From Algoriphagus sp. PAP.12 (lineage in GTDB: Bacteria > Bacteroidota > Bacteroidia > Cytophagales > Cyclobacteriaceae): 64,000 nt of DNA. The position numbers and the translations under genes were made by a program. Every line of letters starts with the position of its first letter. Position 1 is the stretch's first letter. The stretch is from assembly GCF_026652115.1 (NCBI RefSeq), contig NZ_JAPPSQ010000011.1:62001-126000 (forward strand). Direction: 5' to 3'. Below are positions 8,886 to 18,319 of the stretch, one piece after another. The notes beneath the pieces are model-generated. The model had not been told where the DNA came from and searched no databases. It saw only the letters and a list, made by a program, of their open reading frames with translations.

Positions 8886-10499
8886 ATGGCAGGAGCTAAA
8901 GAGACACCTAGGCAGCGGATGATCGGGATGATGTACCTTGTATTGACAGCATTGCTGGCATTGCAGGTAAGTAATCAGATCCTCCAAAAATTCGTCCTGA
9001 TTAATGACGGATTGGAGAGGACATCCCGGAATTTTATCCAGAAAAACGAATCCACTGTTAGTTCTATTGCATATAACGTAGAGCAACAGGGAAATAATGA
9101 GAAAGACGTACCTAAAGTAGATGCAGCTGAGCAAATCAGAGAGGCTACAAGGGAGATATTCGCATATCTAGAGGATATGAAGCAGCAGCTTATTACTCAG
9201 TCTAATGCTAAAAATGATGAAGGTAACTTTGTCAATTCAGCATTGAAAAATACTGAGGTCGCTGGTAATATGTTCGTAAACAATGGAATGGGAGAGCAGT
9301 TGAAGCAAAATTTAAATGCTTATCCTGCTAAAATTGAAGAGATTTTATCGAGTGTAGGGATTACAGACAGAAAATTTGCCCCTATAGCACTTGACGCTTC
9401 TGAGATTGAGATTTTTGCGAATGACAGAGATGTTAGAGGAAAAAGCTTCGTCGCTTTGAACTTTGTAAAATCACCTGTAGGCGCTGTAATGACACAGTTT
9501 TCTCAATATCAGAATGAGGTATTGAATATTGAAAGTGAAGCTTTGAATGCTGTAGCCAGTACAATTGGTTCTTTCTATTTCAAGGCAGATATCACTGAAG
9601 CTAAAATTTCAGCAGTATCAAATATTGTGGCTGCAGGTACTAAGTTTGAGGGTACTATGTTTATCGCATCCTCATCATCTTCTGCAGCGCCAACCATGAC
9701 TTTGGATGGAAGATCTGTTACAGTTGATGAAAAAGGCTTTGGTCAAATTGAATTTACTGCGACCCCTGCATCTGAGTATGATGATAAAGGGTTGGCAAGA
9801 AGAGTACTGAAAGGTGAAATAGTAACCAATATTGGTGGCGAAGATCAAGTTCTTCCTGTGGAATACGAGTATTATGTAGCTCAACCTGTTGTGAAAGTTT
9901 CTTCTGAGGTTGTTCAACAGTTATATGCAGATTGTGCAAACGAATTATTGATTGAAGTTCCAGCATTGGGTAATACTTATGCTCCTGAATTTGCAGTAAG
10001 CAATGGTCAATCTATCAAAGGAAATAAGCCTGGTCAGGTAACTATTATCCCTGGTGCTTCTGGTAAAGTGACTATTGGAGTTAGTTCTGGAGGTAATAAA
10101 ATTGATGACGTTGCGTTCGATATTAAACCAGTTCCAGCTCCTTCTATTGTTCCTGCAATGTCCAATGGTGCTGCTGTTGATTTGAGCCAATCTCAAGCGA
10201 TAGGTTCTTTAACTGGTTTAAAAGTTCAAGCTATTCCAGAGCCTACTTTCGGAAGAACAATGGCTAAGGATGCAAACTTTGAGGTAACTGGTGGTGAGGT
10301 TAGATTATTGAGAAATGATGTGCCAAGACAAACCATACAGATTTCAAATGGAAACAGCTTGGCAATGCGTCAATTACTTGAAAGTGCTAGACCTGGTGAT
10401 GACATTGTAGTGGTAGTAAATCAGGTGACCAGAACCAACTTTAGAGGAAATAAAATTCCTTCTAGCTTGAATCAAATCATTCGTATCGGGGTTAAATAA
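8886..10499 (+). CDS. gldM: T9SS/gliding motor protein GldM (PorM)
   Basis: A 537-residue protein starting MAGAKETPRQRMIGMMYLVLTALLALQVS, here cited in part: the one N-terminal transmembrane helix packs with GldL, and the rest is periplasmic. The periplasmic part shows a helical bundle followed by beta domains, as in PorM, which spans the periplasm to the GldK/N ring. The family N-terminal motif (RQRMIGMMYLVLTAL) is present. It is 24 bases before gldN. Confidence 0.95.
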   Translation: MAGAKETPRQRMIGMMYLVLTALLALQVSNQILQKFVLINDGLERTSRNFIQKNESTVSSIAYNVEQQGNNEKDVPKVDAAEQIREATREIFAYLEDMKQQLITQSNAKNDEGNFVNSALKNTEVAGNMFVNNGMGEQLKQNLNAYPAKIEEILSSVGITDRKFAPIALDASEIEIFANDRDVRGKSFVALNFVKSPVGAVMTQFSQYQNEVLNIESEALNAVASTIGSFYFKADITEAKISAVSNIVAAGTKFEGTMFIASSSSSAAPTMTLDGRSVTVDEKGFGQIEFTATPASEYDDKGLARRVLKGEIVTNIGGEDQVLPVEYEYYVAQPVVKVSSEVVQQLYADCANELLIEVPALGNTYAPEFAVSNGQSIKGNKPGQVTIIPGASGKVTIGVSSGGNKIDDVAFDIKPVPAPSIVPAMSNGAAVDLSQSQAIGSLTGLKVQAIPEPTFGRTMAKDANFEVTGGEVRLLRNDVPRQTIQISNGNSLAMRQLLESARPGDDIVVVVNQVTRTNFRGNKIPSSLNQIIRIGVK

Positions 10500-10523
10500 T
10501 CCTTCGATAGGGATCCAGAAAAT

Positions 10524-11345
10524 ATGATTATGAAAAATATTCTTCAAAAATTATTCTTATCTCTACTTGTTGCTACGAGCTTGGCTCCAATGACAAGCTA
10601 TGCTCAGGTGCCGACTAGCGTCAACCCATCTGGCTATGGAGACAGACAGTTTGATATGGATACCATTTACTCTGCTAAAAGAATCAGAGAAGATGATAAA
10701 ATGTACCAAATTGGTGTTTGGAGAAGAATTGATCTTCGTGAGAAATACAATCTTTCACTTTATGGATCTGGTGATGCTAAAGATAATGGAATCATAAGCC
10801 ATATTTATGAAGCTGTTGTGGATGAAAATGCTCTTGAAGTTTTCAGAGATGAAGAATTTACAGAACCTTTATCTATTGCTGAATTTCAAGAAAACTTCTG
10901 GTTGAATGCGACGGGAGATAGCATATTCGTGAAGCAATTATATTATCTAGATTTCAAAGAGGATTTTGTGTTTGATAAGCACCATTCGGATATGGTTTTT
11001 GACATCAAATACATTCATTTGGTAATGCCATCAGCTACCAATTCTAATGCTGGTCAGAAAACTATCGGATATATCCGGTATAAAGATTTCTATAATTACT
11101 TCAAAGATCATCCTGAGGCAAGATGGATTAACTTCCAGAACTTATCGAAAAGTTTGACTTATGATGAAGCTTTCGAAACCAGATTGTTTAGATCAGTTGT
11201 TCAAAGGTTCACCAATCCTGATGAAGCACTAATAGCAGATATGGTTGATTTCGATCATCCTGATCCAAAATTACAAGCTTATATGGATGCCTTGGCATTT
11301 GAATACAAACTACTTGAATTTGAAAATTCCCTATGGGAATGGTAA
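10524..11345 (+). CDS. gldN: T9SS/gliding protein GldN (PorN)
   Basis: A 273-residue exported protein with a signal peptide (NILQKLFLSLLVATSL, cleavage near SYAQ). The GldN pattern KMYQIGVWRRIDLREKYN is present, and a later VMPSATNSNAGQKTIGYIRY element. It forms the periplasmic ring with GldK. Two Met codons (10524 and 10530) could start it; they differ by two residues. It is the last gene before a strong terminator that also serves uvrC. Confidence 0.93.
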   Translation: MIMKNILQKLFLSLLVATSLAPMTSYAQVPTSVNPSGYGDRQFDMDTIYSAKRIREDDKMYQIGVWRRIDLREKYNLSLYGSGDAKDNGIISHIYEAVVDENALEVFRDEEFTEPLSIAEFQENFWLNATGDSIFVKQLYYLDFKEDFVFDKHHSDMVFDIKYIHLVMPSATNSNAGQKTIGYIRYKDFYNYFKDHPEARWINFQNLSKSLTYDEAFETRLFRSVVQRFTNPDEALIADMVDFDHPDPKLQAYMDALAFEYKLLEFENSLWEW

Positions 11346-11347
11346 AA

Positions 11348-11378
11348 TAAAGGGGCTTTTAAGCCCCTTTATTTTTTT
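11348..11378. terminator. Bidirectional terminator between gldN and uvrC
   Basis: TAAAGGGGCTT at 11348-11358 pairs with AAGCCCCTTTA at 11361-11371, followed by seven T on the plus strand. The opposite strand also has A/T-rich flanks, and the uvrC stop codon lies inside the hairpin, so the element can end both transcripts. Confidence 0.85.
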
Positions 11379-13164
11379 CTTTCCATTCAATTAACCCTTT
11401 AGCTTTACTTGATCCTATTACTCTGGCAATTTCTTCTTCACTTGCTTCGCTAATTTTTTTGACCGATTTGAAGTGGTTTAAAAGCTTATTAGCTGTATTT
11501 TCTCCTATTCCTGGTATCGCAGTTAGCTGTGTACCGAATGCATTTTTACTTCTTACTTTTCTATGGAATGTTATAGCAAACCTGTGTGCTTCATCCCTTA
11601 TTCTTTGAAGCAATCTTAAACTTTCGGATTTCTTATCTATATGGATAGGGTAGGAATCTCCAGGAAAATATATTTCTTCAAGCCTTTTAGCAATCCCGAT
11701 GATGGGCATTTTACCATAAACTCCAAGTTCTTGCAAAGCTTCTACCGCTGAAGATAATTGACCTTTTCCTCCATCAATAACAATCAGTTTGGGTAATGAT
11801 TTTCCTTCTTCTAATAGCCTTTTATAACGCCGTGAGACAATTTCTTTCATGCTTGCAAAATCATTGGGACCTTCCACCGTTTTTACATGATAATGGCGAT
11901 ATTCTTTTACTGCTGGTTTCCCGTTTAAGAAACATACCATGCTTGCCACTGGGCTTGTTCCTTGGATGTTTGAGTTGTCAAAACATTCGATATGGTCAGG
12001 TATCTCAGGTAAGCTTAGGTCCTGCTGTAATTGCTTGATAACTCTGTCTTTTTTGTCTTTGTTTAATCCCTGTAGTAATGCTTTTTCTTTTTTATAGAAT
12101 AGAGCATTTTTTGTTGAGAGTTCAACCAGTTTCTTTTTATCACCAATTTTCGGCTGGACTAGGTTAAGGCCTTCAATCGGGTTTTTAATTTCAATGTTTA
12201 TAAGTACCTCCTCTGCGTCACTATTGAATTGATCCTGTAATCTTATTAAAGCTGTGATTAGTAATTCCTCTTGGTCCTCATCTAACTTTTTCTTGAGCTC
12301 CACATTTTTTGAGACTATCATTGCTCCATTTTTCACCCTCATGTAATTGACGTAGGCATTTTTCTCATCTATGACGATAGAGCAGACATCGTGATTGGAA
12401 ATGTTAGGATTGGCAACTAATGATTTGGCTTGATATTTCTCCAAGAGATCAAGCTTTTCCTTCATTCGTTGAGCTTTTTCAAACTCCAGGTTTTCAGCAT
12501 AGGATTGCATTTCCTGCTTGAAAATGGTTTTGGCAATCCCTAGATTTCCTTTGAGGATATGCTTGGCTTGTTCCAGGTCTTTTAAATAATTAGACTCGGA
12601 TTGCTTTCCAACACATGGTCCTTGGCAGTTTCCAATATGATATTCCAAACAGACCTTGTATTTCCCTTCATTGATTTTATAGGGGGAAAGGTCCAATTTA
12701 CAGGTTCGAATAGTGAATAATTCTCTGATCAAGTCCAATACATTGTTCATTGCCTTGACGCTCGCAAACGGACCAAAGTAAGTCCCTCTTTTGGGAATCA
12801 ACTTTCTTGTCTGAAATATCCTGGGAAAGTTTTCCTTAGTGATCAATAGATAAGGATAGGTCTTATCATCCCGAAGAAGAATATTGTATTTGGGATGTGA
12901 TTTCTTGATGAGGTTGTTTTCAAGTAGTAAGGCGTCAAATTCAGAATTGACAAGGGTGATTTCTATTTTTCTGATCTCTTTGACCATTCTTCTGGTCTTG
13001 AGATTAACCCCCGTGTTTTTATTGAAATAGCTACTGACGCGCTTTTTCAGACTTTTTGCTTTACCGACATAAATCAACTCGCCTGCCTCATTGAAGTAGC
13101 GATAAACTCCTGGATGGTCAGGCAGGATGTTATATTCAGAAGGAGCAAAAGAAGAAGTTTGCAT
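11359..13164 (-). CDS. uvrC: Excinuclease ABC subunit C
   Basis: A 601-residue protein with UvrC domains in order: N-terminal GIY-YIG nuclease (DHPGVYRYFNEAGELIYVGKA), a cysteine cluster region (CKLDLSP, CLEYHIGNCQGPC), the UVR motif (LEFEKAQRMKEKLDLL), the RNase H-like C-terminal nuclease (ECFDNSNIQGTSPVAS, LIVIDGGKGQL) and terminal helix-hairpin-helix (LTAIPGIGENTANKLL). It makes the incisions of nucleotide excision repair with UvrAB. It is separated from the upstream penicillin-binding protein gene by a terminator, so it probably has its own promoter. Confidence 0.97.
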   Translation of the reverse strand: MQTSSFAPSEYNILPDHPGVYRYFNEAGELIYVGKAKSLKKRVSSYFNKNTGVNLKTRRMVKEIRKIEITLVNSEFDALLLENNLIKKSHPKYNILLRDDKTYPYLLITKENFPRIFQTRKLIPKRGTYFGPFASVKAMNNVLDLIRELFTIRTCKLDLSPYKINEGKYKVCLEYHIGNCQGPCVGKQSESNYLKDLEQAKHILKGNLGIAKTIFKQEMQSYAENLEFEKAQRMKEKLDLLEKYQAKSLVANPNISNHDVCSIVIDEKNAYVNYMRVKNGAMIVSKNVELKKKLDEDQEELLITALIRLQDQFNSDAEEVLINIEIKNPIEGLNLVQPKIGDKKKLVELSTKNALFYKKEKALLQGLNKDKKDRVIKQLQQDLSLPEIPDHIECFDNSNIQGTSPVASMVCFLNGKPAVKEYRHYHVKTVEGPNDFASMKEIVSRRYKRLLEEGKSLPKLIVIDGGKGQLSSAVEALQELGVYGKMPIIGIAKRLEEIYFPGDSYPIHIDKKSESLRLLQRIRDEAHRFAITFHRKVRSKNAFGTQLTAIPGIGENTANKLLNHFKSVKKISEASEEEIARVIGSSKAKGLIEWKEKNKGA

Positions 13165-13178
13165 AATGCTAAATTAAA

Positions 13179-13207
13179 AAAAACAGCTCCGAATCGAAGC
13201 TGTTTTT
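13179..13207 (-). terminator. Terminator after the penicillin-binding protein gene
   Basis: On the minus strand AAAAACAGCT and AGCTGTTTTT form a 10-bp stem with a 9-base loop, followed by further T. It lies between the end of the 13232-15535 gene and the start of uvrC. Confidence 0.8.
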
Positions 13208-13231
13208 GAGTAGTGCTATTTATAAATCTAT

Positions 13232-15535
13232 TTAAAAATCATTTTTCTTGGCATCATAGTCAAACTCAACAAATCTTTGACTTTCTTTTTCGTAGACATC
13301 ACAGTCTATTTCAATACTAAGTGGTCTTTCAGGCCTAGGGAATGGACCTTTAGTATAGCCCAATTCTTTATCAGCATAGATTTTTTCCATGTATTTCACC
13401 CAGATTGGTCTGGCAGTTCTACCCCCTTGACCTGCAATCCAACTTCTAAAGTGAATCGCTCTATCATCTCCTCCGGTCCAAGCTCCTGATACCAAATCCT
13501 TGCTCATACCGATATACCAACCATCTGATGCATTTTGAGTCGTTCCGGTTTTACCACCAAGTTCATTTCCTTCTCTTAGGGACCATGGTACCCCTTGGCT
13601 GGTTCCCGACTCCTCTTCAAAACCACCTCTTAACATATAAGTCATTAAATAAGCATGCTCCTCACTCATTGCGGGACGCTTTTTGGGAGTGAACTGTTGA
13701 ATCACATTTCCATTTTTGTCTTCAATCCGATCTATATAGAATGGAGTAGTATGTTCCCCTTTGTTGACAAAAGTCCCAAAGGCTCCAACCATCTCCAAAA
13801 CTGATACATCATTTACTCCCAAAGCTAAAGCCGGTACCTCTTGTAGATCACTGGTTACTCCCATTCTTCTTGCAGTTTCTACTACGATTTTTGGGCTCAA
13901 TTTTTTCATCATATAGGCAGTGACTGAATTGACAGATTGAGCCATTGCTTTTCTGATAGTCATTTTTTGGTAAGTGAACTTGCCATCTGCATTGGAAGGA
14001 GACCAAGCAGGCTGGCCTGGTATATAAACTTCTACAGGTTGATCCACTACGGTATAGCAAGGGCTATATCCATTCTCAATAGCTGCGGCATAGACAAATG
14101 GTTTAAAGGTAGATCCAGGTTGACGTTTTCCTTGCTTAACATGATCAAATTTGAAGTATTTATGATCAATTCCTCCTACCCATGCCTTGATATGGCCTGT
14201 ATGAGGATCCATACTGACGAAGCCTGTTTGAAGGAATTTTTTGTAATACTTCAATGAATCCATCGTACTCATCAGGGTGTCAATTTCACCTTCCCAAGAG
14301 AAAATCCTCATTTTCTTTTTTTCATTGAGCTTGAAATTGATGGAATCGGTGTCATCCTTATACCGAATTTTTAATAATCGATAGGCTTCTGTTCTTTTGA
14401 CTGCATCTTCTATGAAGTTGGGTATGACGCGATTATCTCCATCTACCCAAGGTTCTCTGGAACCCATTTCTTTATAAAATAACTTTTGAAGTGCTGACAT
14501 ATGCTCTTCGACAGCCTCCTCTGCATATCGTTGCATGCGGCTATCAATCGTTACATAGATTTTCAGGCCATCTCCAAACAGGTCATAGGAAGACCCGTCT
14601 GATTTAATATTTTCTTTGGTCCATCTCAGCAAATCTGCTTTGACTACCTCACGGAAATAGGTTGCTAAACCGATGTTTTGGTTTTGAACTCTATAATCCA
14701 ATTCAATAGGCATCGCAGATATGGAATCAAATTCTGTTTTGTCCAAGAAATTGTTTTTTACCATCTGAGCCAAGACAGTATTCCTCCTTCTTAAGGCATT
14801 GTCTGGATTATAGACTGGGCTATAGTAGGTAGGGGCTTTGAATAAACCTACCAGTACAGCTGCCTCCTGGATATCCAATTCATGCGGAGCTTTATTGAAG
14901 AATGTTCTGGACGCTGTTTTAATTCCGTAGGCATTGGATCCAAATTCAGAGGTATTCAAATACATGGTTAAGATCTCCTGTTTGGTATATGCTTTTTCCA
15001 ATTGTGAAGCCACTATCCATTCCTTGGTTTTGATGATGAGCATTCTCAATCCGGGAATTGAACTCAGAAAGCCCTGATTGGCATCAGTTCTTGTTTTGAA
15101 TAGGTTCTTAGCTGTTTGCTGAGATAGGGTGGATCCGCCACCTGCGTCTTGACCAAGAATTAAGGATTTGACAAAGACTCTAGCCATTGCCCGGACATCG
15201 ATTCCCGAATGCTCTTCAAATCGTTCATCTTCTGTGGCAATCAAGGCATTGACCAAATTTGGTGACAACTCATTATATCCAACAGGACTTCTGTTTTCAC
15301 GGGCATAGGTTCCCAATAGAAATCCGTCTATTGAATAAAGTTCGGAAGCAACTTCACTGTCGGGGTTTTCCAATGTCTTGAAATCTGGTAGCGGGCCGAA
15401 AAGCCCCAAGAAATCTACACTTACCATCCAAACAAAGATGATAAACCCAAAGAAGCCTGCTGCAAAAGCTATCCAGAGAAATTTGATGGTTTTTTTAGCC
15501 CAATTGGAAGACTCTGGTTTAGTGTTTTTACTCAT
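13232..15535 (-). CDS. Class A penicillin-binding protein (PBP1A family)
   Basis: A 767-residue bifunctional peptidoglycan synthase. One N-terminal membrane anchor (about residues 18-40) is followed by the GT51 glycosyltransferase with ATEDERFEEHSGID near residue 100 and GGGSTLSQQTAKNLF near 135. The transpeptidase domain has the active-site SxxK in GSTFKPF, SVN (SxN) and KTGTT. It polymerises and cross-links glycan strands on the outer face of the inner membrane. It starts 3 bases after the SprE/PorW gene stop, suggesting co-transcription. Confidence 0.95.
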   Translation of the reverse strand: MSKNTKPESSNWAKKTIKFLWIAFAAGFFGFIIFVWMVSVDFLGLFGPLPDFKTLENPDSEVASELYSIDGFLLGTYARENRSPVGYNELSPNLVNALIATEDERFEEHSGIDVRAMARVFVKSLILGQDAGGGSTLSQQTAKNLFKTRTDANQGFLSSIPGLRMLIIKTKEWIVASQLEKAYTKQEILTMYLNTSEFGSNAYGIKTASRTFFNKAPHELDIQEAAVLVGLFKAPTYYSPVYNPDNALRRRNTVLAQMVKNNFLDKTEFDSISAMPIELDYRVQNQNIGLATYFREVVKADLLRWTKENIKSDGSSYDLFGDGLKIYVTIDSRMQRYAEEAVEEHMSALQKLFYKEMGSREPWVDGDNRVIPNFIEDAVKRTEAYRLLKIRYKDDTDSINFKLNEKKKMRIFSWEGEIDTLMSTMDSLKYYKKFLQTGFVSMDPHTGHIKAWVGGIDHKYFKFDHVKQGKRQPGSTFKPFVYAAAIENGYSPCYTVVDQPVEVYIPGQPAWSPSNADGKFTYQKMTIRKAMAQSVNSVTAYMMKKLSPKIVVETARRMGVTSDLQEVPALALGVNDVSVLEMVGAFGTFVNKGEHTTPFYIDRIEDKNGNVIQQFTPKKRPAMSEEHAYLMTYMLRGGFEEESGTSQGVPWSLREGNELGGKTGTTQNASDGWYIGMSKDLVSGAWTGGDDRAIHFRSWIAGQGGRTARPIWVKYMEKIYADKELGYTKGPFPRPERPLSIEIDCDVYEKESQRFVEFDYDAKKNDF

Positions 15536-15538
15536 GTT

Positions 15539-18157
15539 TTATTTATAATTTGCCCTAAAGAAGGCTAGGTACTCTTCAATATTTTTAGATTTATTAAGGA
15601 TCTGAAAGTTTTCAAGTGTGATAAAGAAAGCCTTCTCTTTTGCCTCCTTACTTAAACTCTCTGATTCAAAATCCTCCATAAATTTCTTGTAATACTCTTT
15701 TGCTTTTTCGGCATTATTGAAAGGACTGATGATATAAATCGCATTTTCTTGATTCATATTCATATTGCCTGTTCGCAATCTGGCATTTGAGAAATTTTTA
15801 GCATGGAAAATATCCAAATCACCAACCAGTCCATCAGCATTTTTTGATTCCTCCAGACTCATCGCTAAAACCATGATATGGGTTTGGCCATTATCGAGCT
15901 TGTAAGGCGTGTCAATATTGCTATTTGCTACTGAAACAGAGTCGCTTAAATTTTGATTCAAATTTGTAGAATCCAATTCTGAAGGTTGATTAGGATCCAA
16001 TGCTGCCAATTCCTCTTTTGACAACAATGGTTTTAGCATATTTCTTGCCAATTCTACCAATTTCTCATCTTTTGAATTTTCAATAAATGATTTAAGTCTA
16101 CTCCTAAATCTTTCGCGGCTTTCAATTTTCCCAGAAACCATTATATCTAAAATCAGAAGTCTCTCCGTATTTCGAGTTAAAGGGTATTCTTCAAGCGTAT
16201 TTTGTATGATTTGCCTACTCCCCTGATAGTTTCCTTGGTAATAGAGATCATATGCTTTTTCGTAATTTTTAGAAGATTCTAAGTAAGCGAGATTACCTGA
16301 GGCTGCTTCAGGATTATTTACAGAATAGGTGTATTGCGATTCCGGAAATTCTCTATTTAATCTAGTAATATATTGTTGGGAATTTCCTCCCAAATCCTTC
16401 TGGCCGAGATATAGAAGATAATAGGCTTCTGGTTTTCTTGTACTTTCAGGGTAATTCCTTACCAGACTTTCTAAGTTGTCAATGCTTAACTCAGTTTCGT
16501 CTAATTCAAAATAAAGAAGCTTGCCCAATTCAAAATAGGACTCCTCCAATTCTTCATTTAGAGTTGCTTTCTGCTCAGGTGATTCTGGTATTTGGCCTAG
16601 TAATGTTTCTACATCGGGTAATTGATTGAGAGGATTGTTTTCTTCGGTTGCGGTGGAGTCAGCAACTTCTTCTTCTGTAGGAGGAAGGGAGCTACTTATA
16701 CTTGAGGAACTTCTTCTCCAGTTATCTGCGAGAGGCCTATTTCCCCAAGTTCTGTAGAAATCTATTGTTCCTTGCTGCATTGCAACAGCATTGTCAAAGT
16801 AAAAATTGGACCCACTTCCTTTATCTGAAAATGCAAGAAGATTGTCAAATATTCCTGTGCTTTTAGGTTTTTCTTTAGCCTTTGCCTCTGCCAGGAGTCT
16901 TTCTTCTTCCTTTTTGATAAAATCTGCAGCAATGGCAACTTGTTCATCTTTGCTAAGTCCACTCAAAGTTAAAAGGCTGTCATTTTCTTGAATCCTCTCT
17001 ACATGAAACACGAAATTATCTAAGGTTTCTTTCTGCTGGGTAATTTGTATTGCAATCGGATCTGTCTCTTTAATAAAAGTCAAAGCGCTGTCCAGATAAT
17101 ATTTGGTTGCTCGATAGTCTTTGAACTGATTATAGTTCAAGTCAGCCAATTTTTGATAGATATATCCCTTGAGGCGCGGATTACTTCCAGGTTCTTTTGC
17201 TGCTTGGTGCAAAAGGTCGACTGTGAGATCGATATCTCCTTGCTTTTCCTCAAATAAAGCCCTCTCATAAATTACTACATCTTTTAAATCCTTGTTTTTC
17301 GGATCATCATAAAGTGATTCATAATAATTTCTGACCTTTTTCAAGTCTTTGGATGCATTGAGTTCCGCAACTTGTTGGGCATAAAGCTGGGCAAAGAAAC
17401 TTCTCTCATAGGGGGGATTTCCTTCCTGAGCTTTTTTATAATAGTCATAGGCCAATGCATCAAGCCCTTCTCTTTGGTAGCGTTGCGCTAAAATGAAATT
17501 GATTCTGGATTCTTCCTTATTATCCTGAGCGTATTCAGTTGCCTTATCGAGCGCTCCAATTACTCCATTCCGGTCGTTCCTTTTTTCATAATAATAGGCA
17601 AGGGTCCGATAAAGATCATATCGATTTTGATCATTGATATTGGACTCTTTTGATAAATAATCAATTGTGAAGTTTGCATCTTCAAATTCTCCTAAGTCTA
17701 CATAAAGCCTCAATAAATTAACCAGAGTTTGATGCCTTAGATCATCATCTTTGCTGGTCACATTGACATATTTGAAGGCATTTTGTGCATCATCTGATTG
17801 AGATTGTAGATAGTCAATTTTCCCAATCAAATAATAACTGTCGTCTACCCACTTGGAGATTCTATGCCAATCAATTGCTTTGGAGGAAAGCTCTCGAGCT
17901 GATTCCAGTTTTTCTTTCGCACTTTGGATAACTGTGGAATCATAGGGGATGAAAACAGGTAAAATCTGAGTATAGTCCTCCTTGTAATTAGCCTGGTTTT
18001 CTGCTTCCACCTCTTTGATTTTGACATCTGCGAGGTAATAGGCATTATAATGTGATGTCAAATTGTGAAATGCACGATTTGTAAAGGTATTTCGCTCGGA
18101 AGAGCATGCCGCTATTCCAAGGCCAATCACCAGTAACCAAACCAATCGCTTATTCAT
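15539..18157 (-). CDS. sprE: PorW/SprE-like TPR lipoprotein of type IX secretion
   Basis: An 872-residue lipoprotein (IGLGIAACSSER, acylated Cys at about residue 18) with the SprE/PorW N-terminal block FTNRAFHNLTSHYNAYYLAD, then many tetratricopeptide-like helical repeats (RTLAYYYEKRND, QRYQREGLDALAYDYYKKAQ), an acidic/Ser-rich linker around residues 480-520, and a further repeat region. SprE and PorW are needed for T9SS function and link the motor complex to the outer-membrane translocon. Length, lipobox and the N-terminal block support the call; the repeats alone would not. It is in a two-gene unit with the penicillin-binding protein, 4 kb from gldN. Confidence 0.82.
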   Translation of the reverse strand: MNKRLVWLLVIGLGIAACSSERNTFTNRAFHNLTSHYNAYYLADVKIKEVEAENQANYKEDYTQILPVFIPYDSTVIQSAKEKLESARELSSKAIDWHRISKWVDDSYYLIGKIDYLQSQSDDAQNAFKYVNVTSKDDDLRHQTLVNLLRLYVDLGEFEDANFTIDYLSKESNINDQNRYDLYRTLAYYYEKRNDRNGVIGALDKATEYAQDNKEESRINFILAQRYQREGLDALAYDYYKKAQEGNPPYERSFFAQLYAQQVAELNASKDLKKVRNYYESLYDDPKNKDLKDVVIYERALFEEKQGDIDLTVDLLHQAAKEPGSNPRLKGYIYQKLADLNYNQFKDYRATKYYLDSALTFIKETDPIAIQITQQKETLDNFVFHVERIQENDSLLTLSGLSKDEQVAIAADFIKKEEERLLAEAKAKEKPKSTGIFDNLLAFSDKGSGSNFYFDNAVAMQQGTIDFYRTWGNRPLADNWRRSSSSISSSLPPTEEEVADSTATEENNPLNQLPDVETLLGQIPESPEQKATLNEELEESYFELGKLLYFELDETELSIDNLESLVRNYPESTRKPEAYYLLYLGQKDLGGNSQQYITRLNREFPESQYTYSVNNPEAASGNLAYLESSKNYEKAYDLYYQGNYQGSRQIIQNTLEEYPLTRNTERLLILDIMVSGKIESRERFRSRLKSFIENSKDEKLVELARNMLKPLLSKEELAALDPNQPSELDSTNLNQNLSDSVSVANSNIDTPYKLDNGQTHIMVLAMSLEESKNADGLVGDLDIFHAKNFSNARLRTGNMNMNQENAIYIISPFNNAEKAKEYYKKFMEDFESESLSKEAKEKAFFITLENFQILNKSKNIEEYLAFFRANYK

Positions 18158-18319
18158 ATCTGCAGATTATTTTAAAAATACCAAATTAGCCTTTTTAGTG
18201 GATTTAGAGAACGAAGTATGATCTAGATTCATTATGCGAATTTCGCTTTAGACCTAAAAATGTAAAATTTATTTACCTTGTTTATTAATAAAAACTCCCA
18301 AAATACCTTTGATTCCAAT

